Source: Alphaproteobacteria bacterium
Lineage (GTDB): Bacteria > Pseudomonadota > Alphaproteobacteria > UBA9219 > RGZA01
Direction: 5' to 3'
Assembly (NCBI GenBank): GCA_028278105.1
Contig: JANQEX010000052.1
Coordinates: 1-35,371, forward strand
DNA: 35,371 nucleotides
A program made the position numbers and the translations under genes. The notes below the pieces were generated by a model, which was not told the origin of the DNA, did no database searches, and saw only the letters and a program-made list of their open reading frames with translations. Positions 1 to 9,307 of this stretch are shown here, one piece after another. The number at the start of each line of letters is the position of its first letter. The first letter of the stretch is position 1.

Positions 1-33
1 CCTTCGGCTTCGCAGGGCGCACTTGCAAAAAGG

Positions 34-132
34 CCCGGCGGAGCTTTAGCGTAGCCGGGTCGCGGGAATGTCCGTGTTGGTAATTGTCCATTGAACCTAG
101 ATTTCAAAGCGCGGATGCCCGCCGTCGCGGGC
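34..132. repeat. Paired-palindrome (REPIN-like) element upstream of murE
   Basis: Two hairpins frame a spacer. The first has arms CCCGGC (34-39) and GCCGGG (54-59). The second has arms GCCCGC (117-122) and GCGGGC (127-132) around a 4-base loop. The spacer holds TTGTCCATTGAACCTAGA (84-101), which recurs exactly at 34483-34500. The 17 bases at 106-122 recur in inverted orientation at 15030-15046. The layout matches the elements near 15.0, 22.8 and 34.4 kb, so I read it as one interspersed repeat family. No gene is visible in 1-201. Confidence 0.6.
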
Positions 133-144
133 AGGACCGTCTTC

Positions 145-171
145 TTGATGGCTAGGGTCAATGCATATACC
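145..171 (+). promoter_or_regulatory. Possible promoter of the murE operon
   Basis: TTGATG (145-150) and TATACC (166-171) are separated by 15 bases and lie about 30 bases before the murE start. The match is weak and the spacing short. This is the only sigma70-like candidate I see between the repeat element and murE. The cluster may also be read from further upstream, outside the window. Confidence 0.25.
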
Positions 172-201
172 GGTAGCATGTCTGTTTAGCAGGATAACGC
201 G

Positions 202-1644
202 ATGTTGCTCTCCGAACTCGCAGGAGATTTCCGGTGGCGCGGACCTGACGTGGAAATCCGTGGCCTGGCGCGCGATTCACGCGAGGTGGAAAGCGGCCAC
301 CTGTTCGCCGCTCTTCCCGGCGCGACGGGTGACGGACGCTCTTATATAGGCGACGCCGTCCGCCGTGGAGCCGTGGCGATTCTGGCGCCTTCCGGCACGC
401 CCGTTCCCGGCAACCTGCCCGCCATTTTCAGCCACGGGCCGCGGCAGGCGTTGGCCCGGATTGCCGCGCGTTTTTATCCCGTCCAGCCGGATTTGCTGGC
501 GGCCGTTACCGGCACCAGCGGCAAAACCTCGGTCGTGCAGTTCACGCGGCAGATCTGGCAAGCCTGCGGGCATAAATCCGCCGCCATCGGCACATTGGGA
601 ATTATGGGTGACGGAATTGAACGCCACGGATCGCTCACCACGCCCGACTGCATCCGCCTGCACCGCGACTTGCAGACGCTGGCGCGGGAAAAGGGCATCA
701 CCCACGTGGCGGTCGAGGCCTCCAGCCACGGGCTGGACCAGTTCCGCCTGGACGGGCTGCGCCTGAAGCTGGCCGCCTTCACCAATCTTGGCCGCGACCA
801 TCTTGATTATCATCCCACGATGGAACACTATTTCGCGGCCAAGGCGCGGCTGTTCAAGGAACTCCTGCCGGAAGACGGCGTGGCCGTTCTGCGCCACGGC
901 ATCCCGGAATATGAAAGCCTTGCCGCAATCCTGAACCGGCGCGGGATACGCATCATCAGCTTTGGCGCGCATGATGGCGATCTTTGCCTGCGCGGGGCAA
1001 AGGAAACGCCCGAAGGGCAGGAGCTTGATCTGGATATTTTCGGCGCGCGGATAAAATGTCCGGTCAGGCTCGCGGGAAATTTCCAGGGGCTGAATCTGCT
1101 TTGCGCGGCCGGGCTGGCGCTTGCAGGCGGCCAGGCGGTGAAAAAGGTCACCGCCGCGCTACCAGGAATAAAGGGCGTACGCGGGCGGATGGAACTGGTG
1201 GGCGCGCATAAGGGCGCGCGCGTTTACGTGGATTATGCCCACAAGCCCGACGCGCTGGAAAACGCGCTTTCGGCGCTGCGGCCTTCCGCTCCGGGCCGTC
1301 TGGCCGTGGTTTTCGGGTGCGGCGGCGGGCGGGATGCCGGCAAGCGCTCCATGATGGGCAGCATCGGCGCGCGTCTTGCCGATATCGTGGTTGTTACCGA
1401 CGACAATCCACGGATGGAAGAACCCGCTTCCATCCGCCGCGCGATCATGCAAGGCTGCAAGGGCGCAACCGAAATCGCGGGGCGCGGCGAGGCGATTGCG
1501 CATGCCCTTTCGCTTCTGAAACCGGGCGACGCGCTGGTGATCGCCGGCAAGGGGCATGAGCAGGGCCAAATCCTGGGCGATGCCGTCCTTCCTTTCGATG
1601 ACGCGGACATGGCCCGCAAACTGATGCAGGAGCAAGCCGCATGA
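202..1644 (+). CDS. murE: UDP-N-acetylmuramoyl-tripeptide synthetase MurE (meso-DAP adding)
   Basis: Cytoplasmic ligase that adds the third stem residue to UDP-MurNAc-L-Ala-D-Glu using ATP. The 480-residue product has the Mur-ligase P-loop TGTSGKTS (103-110), TTPD at 146-149, a lysine at 214 in the FAAKARLF context where Mur ligases carry a carbamylated lysine, and DNPR at 401-404. DNPR is the known signature of enzymes that select meso-diaminopimelate rather than lysine. AGGA about 10 bases upstream supports the ATG. Its stop overlaps the murF start (ATGA). It is the first dcw gene here: ftsI, which usually precedes it, is absent from the 201 bases upstream. Confidence 0.97.
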   Translation: MLLSELAGDFRWRGPDVEIRGLARDSREVESGHLFAALPGATGDGRSYIGDAVRRGAVAILAPSGTPVPGNLPAIFSHGPRQALARIAARFYPVQPDLLAAVTGTSGKTSVVQFTRQIWQACGHKSAAIGTLGIMGDGIERHGSLTTPDCIRLHRDLQTLAREKGITHVAVEASSHGLDQFRLDGLRLKLAAFTNLGRDHLDYHPTMEHYFAAKARLFKELLPEDGVAVLRHGIPEYESLAAILNRRGIRIISFGAHDGDLCLRGAKETPEGQELDLDIFGARIKCPVRLAGNFQGLNLLCAAGLALAGGQAVKKVTAALPGIKGVRGRMELVGAHKGARVYVDYAHKPDALENALSALRPSAPGRLAVVFGCGGGRDAGKRSMMGSIGARLADIVVVTDDNPRMEEPASIRRAIMQGCKGATEIAGRGEAIAHALSLLKPGDALVIAGKGHEQGQILGDAVLPFDDADMARKLMQEQAA

Positions 1645-3056
1645 GCGAAAAGGTTTTATGGACTTCGGCGGAGATCGCCGCCGCTACTTCCGGTGTCTGC
1701 ACGGGGCGCTGGAACGCCGCCGGCGTGTCAATCGACAGCCGGACGGTGCAACCGGGTGATGTCTTCGTGGCCCTGAAAGGTCCCAATTTCGACGCGCATG
1801 ATTTTGTAGGCGAGGCACTGGCAAAAGGCGCCGCGGGCGCCATCGTCAATTACATACCCCCGCAAACGCCGCCCGAACGGCTGGTGTTGACGCCCGACAG
1901 TTTCCAGGCGCTTCAGGCGCTGGGCAAGGCCGGGCGTGACCGCAGTCCGGCAAAAATCATCGCCGTCACCGGCTCGGTCGGCAAAACGGGATGCAAGGAG
2001 GCGCTGCGGCAGGTGCTGCCGGCTTTCGCCTCGCAAGGCAGCTACAACAATCATTGGGGCGCGCCGCTGAGCCTCGCGCGCCTGCCGCGCGAGGCGGCTT
2101 ATGGCGCGTTCGAGCTTGGCATGAACCATGCGGGCGAGCTTGGCCCGCTCGCGCGCATGACGCGACCGCATGTGGCGCTCGTGACGGCCATCGCGCCCGT
2201 GCATCTTGAGTTTTTCGCGGGCCTTGAGGATATTGCGCGCGCCAAATCGGAGATTTTTGAAGGCGTCATGCCCGACGGCGCCGCCATTCTGAACGGCGAC
2301 GATGCCTACTTTGACCTTCTGAAAAACGCCGCCGCCGCCAAAGGCATCAAGAATATTCTGCGCTTTGGCAAGGACAAGGGATGCGACGCGCGGCTTGATG
2401 AATTTTCCCTTCAACCCGAAGGAAGTCATGTAAAGGCCGAAGTGCTGGGCGCGCCGCTATCCTACCGCGTCGGCGCGCCGGGGTTTCACTGGGTGAAAAA
2501 TTCGCTGGCCGTATTGCTTTGCGCGGGCGCCGTTGGGGCGGATGTCCGGGAAATCGCCCAGCGTCTTGCCGCGCTGGATCTTGCCAAAGGCCGCGGCACG
2601 GCAACCGAAATTCCTTTCGCGCGCGGCCGCTTTACGCTGGTGGATGAAAGCTATAACGCCAGCCCGGCGGCAGTCGCCGCCGCCATCAGCGTTCTGGCGC
2701 AGCGCGCGCCGCGCGGCAAGGGAAGGCTTCTTCTTGTTCTGGGCGACATGCGCGAACTTGGCAAAAATTCCGAGCCATTCCACCTGGATCTCGCTCCCAT
2801 GATAAAAGAAGCGGGCATTGCCCGCGTTTTCTGCTGCGGGCCCTTCATGCGCCTGCTGCATGAAAGCCTGCCCAAGGACACTCAGGGCGGCTGGAAACCC
2901 GATAGCGGCCAGCTTGCCCCGCTTGTGACGGCCGCGATGCGGGACGGCGACATCGTGACCGTCAAGGGTTCGTTCAGCATGGGCATGAAAAAGGTCGTGG
3001 ACGCGCTGCTGGCCATGCAGGAAGAAGAAAACACCAAAAAGCAGGCTGCCGTCTAA
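1641..3056 (+). CDS. murF: UDP-MurNAc-tripeptide D-alanyl-D-alanine ligase MurF
   Basis: Adds the D-Ala-D-Ala dipeptide, or whatever dipeptide-like product the ddl gene of this cluster makes, to UDP-MurNAc-tripeptide in the cytoplasm. The 471-residue protein has the N-terminal Mur-ligase domain with IDSRTVQPGD (31-40), the P-loop GSVGKT (111-116), NNHWG in the central domain, and the C-terminal ligase domain with DESYNASP and the GDMRELG stretch. The start overlaps the murE stop by four bases, so translation is probably coupled. Nothing looks truncated. Confidence 0.97.
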   Translation: MSEKVLWTSAEIAAATSGVCTGRWNAAGVSIDSRTVQPGDVFVALKGPNFDAHDFVGEALAKGAAGAIVNYIPPQTPPERLVLTPDSFQALQALGKAGRDRSPAKIIAVTGSVGKTGCKEALRQVLPAFASQGSYNNHWGAPLSLARLPREAAYGAFELGMNHAGELGPLARMTRPHVALVTAIAPVHLEFFAGLEDIARAKSEIFEGVMPDGAAILNGDDAYFDLLKNAAAAKGIKNILRFGKDKGCDARLDEFSLQPEGSHVKAEVLGAPLSYRVGAPGFHWVKNSLAVLLCAGAVGADVREIAQRLAALDLAKGRGTATEIPFARGRFTLVDESYNASPAAVAAAISVLAQRAPRGKGRLLLVLGDMRELGKNSEPFHLDLAPMIKEAGIARVFCCGPFMRLLHESLPKDTQGGWKPDSGQLAPLVTAAMRDGDIVTVKGSFSMGMKKVVDALLAMQEEENTKKQAAV

Positions 3057-3071
3057 CGAGGCTTACCTCCA

Positions 3072-4157
3072 ATGCTTTACCTTCTGCTCGCGCCTCTTGC
3101 CGAAGATTTCATACTTTTCAACCTGTTCCGTTACATCACTTTCCGCACCGGCTGCGCCACGCTGACCACCATGGCGCTGGCCTTCTGGCTGGGGCCGATG
3201 CTGATCCGCTGGCTGAAAAGCAAACAGGGCGAGGGCCAACCCATCCGCGATGATGGACCGGAAAGTCATCTGGTCAAAAAAGGCACGCCCACCATGGGCG
3301 GGATTATCATCCTGATCCCGTTTTTCATCAGCGCCCTGCTGTGGGGCGATCTGGCGAATGTTTATGTGTGGGTGGTGCTGCTGGTGACGCTGGGTTTCGG
3401 CCTTGTGGGATTTCTTGATGACTACCTGAAGCTCACCCGCCGTAACAGCAAGGGCATATCGGGCCGCGCGCGCCTCGCCGCGCAAGCCGGCATCGCCGTT
3501 CTGGCGGCGCTGATTATTTCCCTTTACGGCTCGCCCGATCTGCGCTGGTCCGTGGCCATGCCCTTTTTGAAGGATTTTCTGGTCAATCTCGGCCCCTTCT
3601 TCCTGATCTTCGCCATGCTGGTCATGGTGGGCGCGGCGAACGCCGTGAACCTGACCGACGGGCTGGACGGCCTTGCCACCGTGCCGGTGATGTTCGTGGC
3701 CATCAGCTTCGGCATCATTGCCTATCTGGCGGGCAACGCCATCTTCGCCAATTACCTGCAAATCCATCATGTGCCGGAGGCCGGCGAACTGGCCGTGCTG
3801 TGCGGCGCGCTGCTGGGCGCCTGTCTTGGTTTCTTGTGGTTCAACGCGCCGCCGGCCTCGGTGTTCATGGGCGACACCGGATCACTCGCCCTGGGCGGCG
3901 CCATCGGCAGCATCGCGGTGGTGACGCGGCATGAAATCGTGCTGGCCATCGTGGGCGGGTTGTTCGTGACGGAAACGCTGTCGGTAATGATTCAGGTGGC
4001 AAGCTACAAGCTGACCGGAAAGCGCGTTTTCAAAATGGCCCCGCTGCATCATCACTTCGAAAAACTGGGTTGGCCGGAGTCCACGGTCGTGATACGATTC
4101 TGGATCATCGCGTTTATTTTTGCCCTCGCGGGCCTTGCCACCCTGAAATTGCGCTAA
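3072..4157 (+). CDS. mraY: Phospho-N-acetylmuramoyl-pentapeptide transferase MraY
   Basis: Integral inner-membrane enzyme that moves phospho-MurNAc-pentapeptide to undecaprenyl phosphate, making lipid I. The 361 residues contain about ten hydrophobic segments and the family signatures PTMGG (73-77), the catalytic Asp pair in FLDDYLK (D116, D117), NLTDGLDG (193-200), FMGDTGS (265-271) and the histidine cluster HHH (326-328). GAGG ten bases before the ATG (3058-3061) is the ribosome binding site. It lies 15 bases after murF, and its stop directly abuts the murD start. Confidence 0.97.
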   Translation: MLYLLLAPLAEDFILFNLFRYITFRTGCATLTTMALAFWLGPMLIRWLKSKQGEGQPIRDDGPESHLVKKGTPTMGGIIILIPFFISALLWGDLANVYVWVVLLVTLGFGLVGFLDDYLKLTRRNSKGISGRARLAAQAGIAVLAALIISLYGSPDLRWSVAMPFLKDFLVNLGPFFLIFAMLVMVGAANAVNLTDGLDGLATVPVMFVAISFGIIAYLAGNAIFANYLQIHHVPEAGELAVLCGALLGACLGFLWFNAPPASVFMGDTGSLALGGAIGSIAVVTRHEIVLAIVGGLFVTETLSVMIQVASYKLTGKRVFKMAPLHHHFEKLGWPESTVVIRFWIIAFIFALAGLATLKLR

Positions 4158-5549
4158 ATGATTTCGCCGCGTGACCTTGAAGGACAAACCATCGCCGTCA
4201 TGGGACTTGGCAAATCCGGGCTGGCCACGCTGCGGGCGCTGGCGGATTCGGGCACGAAGCTGATCGCCTGGGATGATGACGAATCCGCGCGGACGGCCGC
4301 CGCGAACCTCGCCGCGGCGGAAGACCTGGCCAAAGCCGACTGGACAAGGATTGACGCGCTCGTCCTCTCTCCCGGAATTCCGCACACGCTTCCCGAACCG
4401 CATCCCGTGGCGGCGCAGGCCAGGAAACACGGGGTTGAAATTATCGGCGATGCCGAGCTTCTGTTCCGCCACTACGCCGACCGTCCCCGTCCGCGCATGG
4501 TGGCGGTCACGGGCACCAACGGCAAATCAACGACCACCGCGCTCATCGCCCATATCCTGCAAGGCGCGGGCCGCAAGGTTCAGGCGGGCGGCAATCTGGG
4601 CACACCGGTCCTGTCGTTCGGCGAACTGGGCGAAGACGGGTTTTACGTCATTGAAATGTCGTCCTTCCAGTGCGAACTGACGCCCTCCGCCGCTTTCGAT
4701 GCCGTGGCATGGCTGAACATCACGCCCGACCATTTCGACCGTCATGGCGGCATGCAAGGCTATGTCAACGCCAAGAAAAATCTTTTGAGAAACGTCCGGG
4801 GCAGCCCCTTGCTGGCCATCGGCGTTGACGACGACGAAAGCCTGGCGGTTGCGGAAGAAACCGCCAAAAAGGCGCCGTGGCGCGTCACGCCCTTCGGCGC
4901 AAGCCGCATCCTTGATAAAGGCGTCAGCGGCGTGAATGGCACACTTTACGCCGGCGGCAAAAGGCTGTTTTCGATTGAGAACGCCGCCGCCCTTCCCGGC
5001 GCGCATAACGCCCAGAACGCCGCCGCCGCCTTCGCCATCTGCCGCGAGCTTGGCTTGAGCGATGCGGAAATTGAAAAGGGCATTCTTTCATATCCCGGCT
5101 TAGCGCATCGTCAGCAGCTTGTGCGCAAGCTGGACGGCGTGCGCTTTGTCAACGACAGCAAGGCCACGAATGCCGAGGCGGCAAGCAAGGCGCTTGCGTG
5201 TTATGACGTCATTTACTGGATCGCCGGCGGCAAGCCCAAGGACGGCGGGCTGAGCGGACTGGAAGGCTTCATGCCCCGCATCCGCCATGCTTTTCTTGTC
5301 GGCGAGGCCAGCGGCGGTTTCGCGGACTGGCTTCAAGGCAAGGCGGATTTCACCCGCTGCGGCACGCTGGACCGCGCCGTGGAAGCCGCCGCGCGCCGGG
5401 CGCGGGCCGACGGGATTGACGGCGCGGTGGTTCTGCTTTCGCCGGCTTGCGCGTCCTATGACCAGTTCCGCAGCTATGAGCATCGCGGCGAGGAATTCGC
5501 GCGGCTGGTTGCCGCCCGGCCCACCACGGAAGCCGGGAGGGCCGCCTGA
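4158..5549 (+). CDS. murD: UDP-N-acetylmuramoylalanine-D-glutamate ligase MurD
   Basis: Cytoplasmic ligase that adds D-Glu to UDP-MurNAc-L-Ala. The 463-residue product has an N-terminal Rossmann-like motif MGLGKSG (15-21), SPGIP (71-75), the P-loop GTNGKSTTT (119-127), the central EMSSFQ and ITPDHFDRHG motifs, and HRQQ and NDSKATN in the C-terminal part. The start follows the mraY stop with no gap. No separate ribosome binding site is obvious, because the region upstream is the mraY coding end, so coupled reinitiation is likely. The stop shares one base with the ftsW start (TGATG). Confidence 0.97.
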   Translation: MISPRDLEGQTIAVMGLGKSGLATLRALADSGTKLIAWDDDESARTAAANLAAAEDLAKADWTRIDALVLSPGIPHTLPEPHPVAAQARKHGVEIIGDAELLFRHYADRPRPRMVAVTGTNGKSTTTALIAHILQGAGRKVQAGGNLGTPVLSFGELGEDGFYVIEMSSFQCELTPSAAFDAVAWLNITPDHFDRHGGMQGYVNAKKNLLRNVRGSPLLAIGVDDDESLAVAEETAKKAPWRVTPFGASRILDKGVSGVNGTLYAGGKRLFSIENAAALPGAHNAQNAAAAFAICRELGLSDAEIEKGILSYPGLAHRQQLVRKLDGVRFVNDSKATNAEAASKALACYDVIYWIAGGKPKDGGLSGLEGFMPRIRHAFLVGEASGGFADWLQGKADFTRCGTLDRAVEAAARRARADGIDGAVVLLSPACASYDQFRSYEHRGEEFARLVAARPTTEAGRAA

Positions 5550-6664
5550 TGGTCATCGCGCGTTCCGACCGCTCCGTTCTTGGCCGCTGGTGGTGGACCG
5601 TCGATCACTGGCTTCTGGGCGGCATCGCCCTGCTGCTGATTATCGGGGTTTTCCTGATCCAGGCGGCAAGTCCGGCGGGGGCCTTGCATCTGGGCCAGTC
5701 CAGTTTCTACTTTGTTGAGCGGCATCTGTTCCAGCTTTCGCTGGGCGTGATGTTGATGATCGGCATATCCTTGCTGACGCCTCCCCAAATCCGCCTTGCC
5801 GCGCTTTTGCTTTTTCTGGCTTCCTTTCTTCTTCTTGTCGCCACGCTTTATATCGGCGCGGAGATCAAGGGCGCGCAACGCTGGATTCACCTGCCGGGCC
5901 TTTCCGTGCAGCCTTCCGAATTCCTGAAGCCGGCTTTTATCGTGCTGTGCGCCCGGCTTTTTTCGCGCACGGCGGAAACGCCGGGATTTCCCGGCGCCTG
6001 GCTGGCCGCGGGGCTTTTTGCCGCCATCGCCGCGGTGCTGTTGATGCAGCCCGATATGGGCATGGTGGTCCTGATTTCGGCCGTTTTCATGGTGCAGCTT
6101 TTCCTGTCGGGCGTTCCGGTGATGCTGATGGCTTTCCTCGTGGCGCTGGGCGCGGGCGGACTTGGCCTTGGCTACATGTTCCTGCCGCATGTGGCCAGCC
6201 GCATCGACCGCTTTCTCAATCCCGACAGCGGGGATACCTATCAGATCACCCGCTCGCTGGAAGCGTTCCACAATGGCGGCTGGCTGGGCATGGGGCCCGG
6301 CGAAGGGCAGGCCAAGATGCAGCTTCCCGACGCGCATACCGATTTTATCTTTCCGGTGGCGGGGGAAGAGTTCGGCCTGATCGCCTGCCTGATTATCGTG
6401 GCGCTGTTCGCCTTCATCGTGCTGCGCGGTTTCTGGCGGCTCGTCCGCGAGAGCGATTTCTTTATTTTCCTCGCGGTCGCCGGGCTTTTGACGGAATTCG
6501 GCCTTCAAGCGGCGATCAATATGGGCTCGTCCTTGCATCTGTTGCCCACCAAAGGCATGACGCTGCCCTTTATTTCTTACGGCGGCTCGTCCCTTCTCGC
6601 GCTGTCGATTGCCATGGGCATGCTGCTTGGGTTAACCCGGAAACAGGCGAGGACCTTGCGATGA
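5549..6664 (+). CDS. ftsW: SEDS-family peptidoglycan glycosyltransferase FtsW
   Basis: Inner-membrane SEDS protein of the division machinery. Family members polymerise lipid II together with the class B penicillin-binding protein FtsI, which is not in this window. The 371 residues have about ten membrane segments and the SEDS signatures HLPGLSVQPSE, a large periplasmic loop with GPGEGQAKMQLPDAHTDFIF, and the C-terminal PFISYGGSS. The position between murD and murG is the standard place for ftsW and argues against rodA. A GGAGGG shortly before the start lies within the murD end. Confidence 0.95.
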   Translation: MVIARSDRSVLGRWWWTVDHWLLGGIALLLIIGVFLIQAASPAGALHLGQSSFYFVERHLFQLSLGVMLMIGISLLTPPQIRLAALLLFLASFLLLVATLYIGAEIKGAQRWIHLPGLSVQPSEFLKPAFIVLCARLFSRTAETPGFPGAWLAAGLFAAIAAVLLMQPDMGMVVLISAVFMVQLFLSGVPVMLMAFLVALGAGGLGLGYMFLPHVASRIDRFLNPDSGDTYQITRSLEAFHNGGWLGMGPGEGQAKMQLPDAHTDFIFPVAGEEFGLIACLIIVALFAFIVLRGFWRLVRESDFFIFLAVAGLLTEFGLQAAINMGSSLHLLPTKGMTLPFISYGGSSLLALSIAMGMLLGLTRKQARTLR

Positions 6665-7821
6665 GCGCGCCATCCACTCCCCTTGTCGTGCTGGCCGCCG
6701 GCGGGACCGGCGGGCATATTTTCCCGGCCGAGGCGCTGGCGCGCGAGTTGGCGCGGCGCGGGCTTGCCGTGTGCCTGATGACCGACCCGCGCGGCGGGCG
6801 CTTCGGCACCGAATTGAAAGACGTGCCCGTCCTGCGCATTCGCGCGAAGTCCCTGGGCGGCTCTTTGGCCGGCAAGGCGCGTGGCGTGATCGAAATGCTG
6901 ATCGGCTTCTGCCAGGCCTGGCTCATCCTCCGGCGCCGGAAGCCCGTGGCGGTGGTGGGGTTTGGCGGCTATCCTTCCGTGCCGGCGGTGTTTGCCGCCG
7001 CGCAGCTTGGCATTCCCGTTTTCCTGCACGAGCAAAACGCGGTGCTGGGCCGCGCCAACAAGGTGCTGGCGCCGCTGGCCCGCAAGATCGCGCTTTCCTT
7101 TCCGCAAACGGCGGGATTCGACGCCTCGCACGCGGCGCGGGCCGTGTTTACCGGCCTGCCGGTGCGTCCCGCCATTTGCGCGCTGCGTGAAATTCCCTAC
7201 CCGCCCGCCGAAGGGGACGCGCCGCTTCATCTTCTGGTGATGGGCGGCAGCCAGGGCGCGCATGTCTTCTCCGATGTCGTGCCGAAAGCCATCGCCCTTC
7301 TGCCGGAACATCTGCGCGTGCGCCTTGTTGTCAGCCAGCAATGCCGCGCGGACGATCTTGAAAATGCGCGGCTTGCCTATACCGCCCTTGGCATGAAAGC
7401 GGAGCTTGCCCGTTTCTTTTCCGACATTCCCGAACGCCTGCTGCAATGCCATTTCGTGATTGGCCGTTCCGGCGCGTCCACCGTGGCCGAGCTTTGCGCG
7501 GCGGGCCGCCCGGCCATTCTTGTTCCCTACCCGCGCGCCCTGGCTGGCGAGCAGCAGGCGAACGCCCGGTTCATGGCCGAGGCCGGCGCAGGCTGGCTGA
7601 TCCCCGAAGCGGCCTTTACGCCTGAGGCTTTGGCGATCCGGCTGGAATCGTTTCTGGCCGCGCCCACGGCGTTAACAAAGGCGGCGGAAGCGGCGCGGAA
7701 TCTTGCCCGCATTGGGGCGGCGGAGGCCTTGGCCGAACTTGTCATGACGGCGGTTGATATTCCCGCGTTTCACGGCGAAAATGGCGATGCGCCCTTGAAC
7801 GCAAATCGTAACGCCGCCTGA
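6661..7821 (+). CDS. murG: Undecaprenyldiphospho-muramoylpentapeptide GlcNAc transferase MurG
   Basis: Peripheral membrane glycosyltransferase that adds GlcNAc to lipid I to make lipid II. The frame stays open far upstream, but the family N-terminus begins at the ATG at 6661, which overlaps the ftsW stop (ATGA). The sequence there reads [19 protein letters not shown], with the conserved GGTGGH loop at 14-19. The 386-residue protein also shows HEQN in the acceptor domain, the MGGSQGA donor-side loop, and [11 protein letters not shown] followed by PYP and EQQANA, which bind UDP-GlcNAc in the family. The tail of about 15 residues after the last helix is unremarkable. Confidence 0.96.
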   Translation: MSAPSTPLVVLAAGGTGGHIFPAEALARELARRGLAVCLMTDPRGGRFGTELKDVPVLRIRAKSLGGSLAGKARGVIEMLIGFCQAWLILRRRKPVAVVGFGGYPSVPAVFAAAQLGIPVFLHEQNAVLGRANKVLAPLARKIALSFPQTAGFDASHAARAVFTGLPVRPAICALREIPYPPAEGDAPLHLLVMGGSQGAHVFSDVVPKAIALLPEHLRVRLVVSQQCRADDLENARLAYTALGMKAELARFFSDIPERLLQCHFVIGRSGASTVAELCAAGRPAILVPYPRALAGEQQANARFMAEAGAGWLIPEAAFTPEALAIRLESFLAAPTALTKAAEAARNLARIGAAEALAELVMTAVDIPAFHGENGDAPLNANRNAA

Positions 7822-7826
7822 CCGAA

Positions 7827-9293
7827 ATGAACACCAACATCGCCCCGCTTCACCAGAAAACCCGCATTCCGCTTGCCATCGGACCCTTGCACTTCGTGGG
7901 CATGGGCGGCATCGGCATGAGCGGCATCGCCGAAATCCTCCACCATCTTGGCTACAAGGTGCAGGGGTCGGACGCGGCGGAAAACGCCAATGTCCGGCGT
8001 CTGCGCGGCATGGGCATTGCCGTCGCCATCGGCCACAAGCCCGAAAATCTGGGGGAGGCGGCGGTGGTGGTCATCTCTTCCGCCATCCGGAAAGACAATC
8101 CCGAATTGCAGGCGGCCCGCGCGGCCATGCTGCCGGTGGTGCGCCGCGCCGAAATGCTGGGCGAGTTGATGCGCCTGAAATGGGGCATCGCCATCGGCGG
8201 CACGCATGGCAAAACCACCACCACCTCCATGGCCGGCGCGCTTCTGGAAAAGGCGGGGCTGGATCCCACCGTCATCAATGGTGGCATCGTCAACGCCTGG
8301 GGCACCAATGTGCGCCTGGGCGAAGGCGACTGGATGGTGGTTGAATCGGATGAATCCGACGGCTCGTTTCAGAAACTGCCCGCCACCGTCGCCGTCGTCA
8401 CCAACATGGACGCCGAGCACCTGGACCATTACGGCGATTTCGCCGCCGTGCGCCGGGCTTATGATACGTTCGTCACCAATATTCCCTTCTACGGCTTTGC
8501 CGTTCTGTGCCTTGACCACCCTGAGGTTCAGGCGATGGTTCCGCGCGTTTCCGACCGGCGGATCATCACCTACGGCTTCAACGCGCAGGCCGACGCGCGG
8601 GCCGTGAACGTGGAAACCGGGCCGCATGGCGCGCGTTTTGACGTGGTTTTCCTCGACCGTAAAACGGGCAAAAGCGAAAACCTGAACGGCCTCACCCTCC
8701 CCATGTACGGCCGCCACAACGTGCAGAACGCGCTGGCGGCGCTGACCGTCGCGCGCGAGCTTGGCGTGGCCGCTCCGGTTCTGCGCGAGACGCTGGCGAA
8801 TTTCACCGGCGTCGAGCGCCGTTTCACCCGCACCGGCGAAGCCGGCGGCATCGCCGTGATCGATGATTACGGGCATCATCCCGTGGAAATCGCCGCGGTG
8901 CTTTCGGCGGCGCGCGGCGCGCGCGCGGCGGCGGGGCGCACCATCGCGGTGATCCAGCCGCACCGCTATACGCGCCTTTCCGCGCTGTTCGAGGAATTCT
9001 GCTCCTGCATGAACGACGCCGACGCGGTGATCGTGGCCGACGTGTATCCCGCGGGCGAGCCGCCCATTCCCGGCATCACCAAGGAGGCTTTGGCCGAAGG
9101 CCTGCGCGCCCATGGCCACCGCGACGTGCATGTGCTGCCGTCTTCCGATGATTTGCCGCCGCTTGTCGCCAAAATCGCCCGTCCCGGCGACATGGTGGTA
9201 TGCCTGGGCGCGGGCAATATCACCAGTTGGGCAAAAAGCCTGCCCGGCGCGCTGGAAAAAATCCTTGCGGCCTCCAAAAAAGCCGCGTCGTGA
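7827..9293 (+). CDS. murC: UDP-N-acetylmuramate-L-alanine ligase MurC
   Basis: Cytoplasmic ligase adding L-Ala to UDP-MurNAc, the first stem-peptide step. The 488-residue product has the N-terminal dinucleotide-like loop [12 protein letters not shown] (25-36), the P-loop GTHGKT (125-130), [20 protein letters not shown], the [12 protein letters not shown] motif and DDYGHHP in the C-terminal domain. It starts five bases after murG with only a weak upstream ribosome site, which suggests it depends on translation of murG. The stop overlaps a possible GTG start of murB. Confidence 0.97.
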   Translation: MNTNIAPLHQKTRIPLAIGPLHFVGMGGIGMSGIAEILHHLGYKVQGSDAAENANVRRLRGMGIAVAIGHKPENLGEAAVVVISSAIRKDNPELQAARAAMLPVVRRAEMLGELMRLKWGIAIGGTHGKTTTTSMAGALLEKAGLDPTVINGGIVNAWGTNVRLGEGDWMVVESDESDGSFQKLPATVAVVTNMDAEHLDHYGDFAAVRRAYDTFVTNIPFYGFAVLCLDHPEVQAMVPRVSDRRIITYGFNAQADARAVNVETGPHGARFDVVFLDRKTGKSENLNGLTLPMYGRHNVQNALAALTVARELGVAAPVLRETLANFTGVERRFTRTGEAGGIAVIDDYGHHPVEIAAVLSAARGARAAAGRTIAVIQPHRYTRLSALFEEFCSCMNDADAVIVADVYPAGEPPIPGITKEALAEGLRAHGHRDVHVLPSSDDLPPLVAKIARPGDMVVCLGAGNITSWAKSLPGALEKILAASKKAAS

Positions 9294-9307
9294 CGCCGGA
9301 GGACCGA

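Noticed and set aside
161-349. Short open frame starting at 161 over the murE start
   Set aside because: It overlaps murE in another frame, lacks a ribosome site and has no coding character.
5947-6660. An in-frame upstream extension of murG by 238 codons
   Set aside because: The extension overlaps ftsW in another frame, reads as Arg/Gly-rich nonsense, and the MurG family N-terminus begins at 6661.
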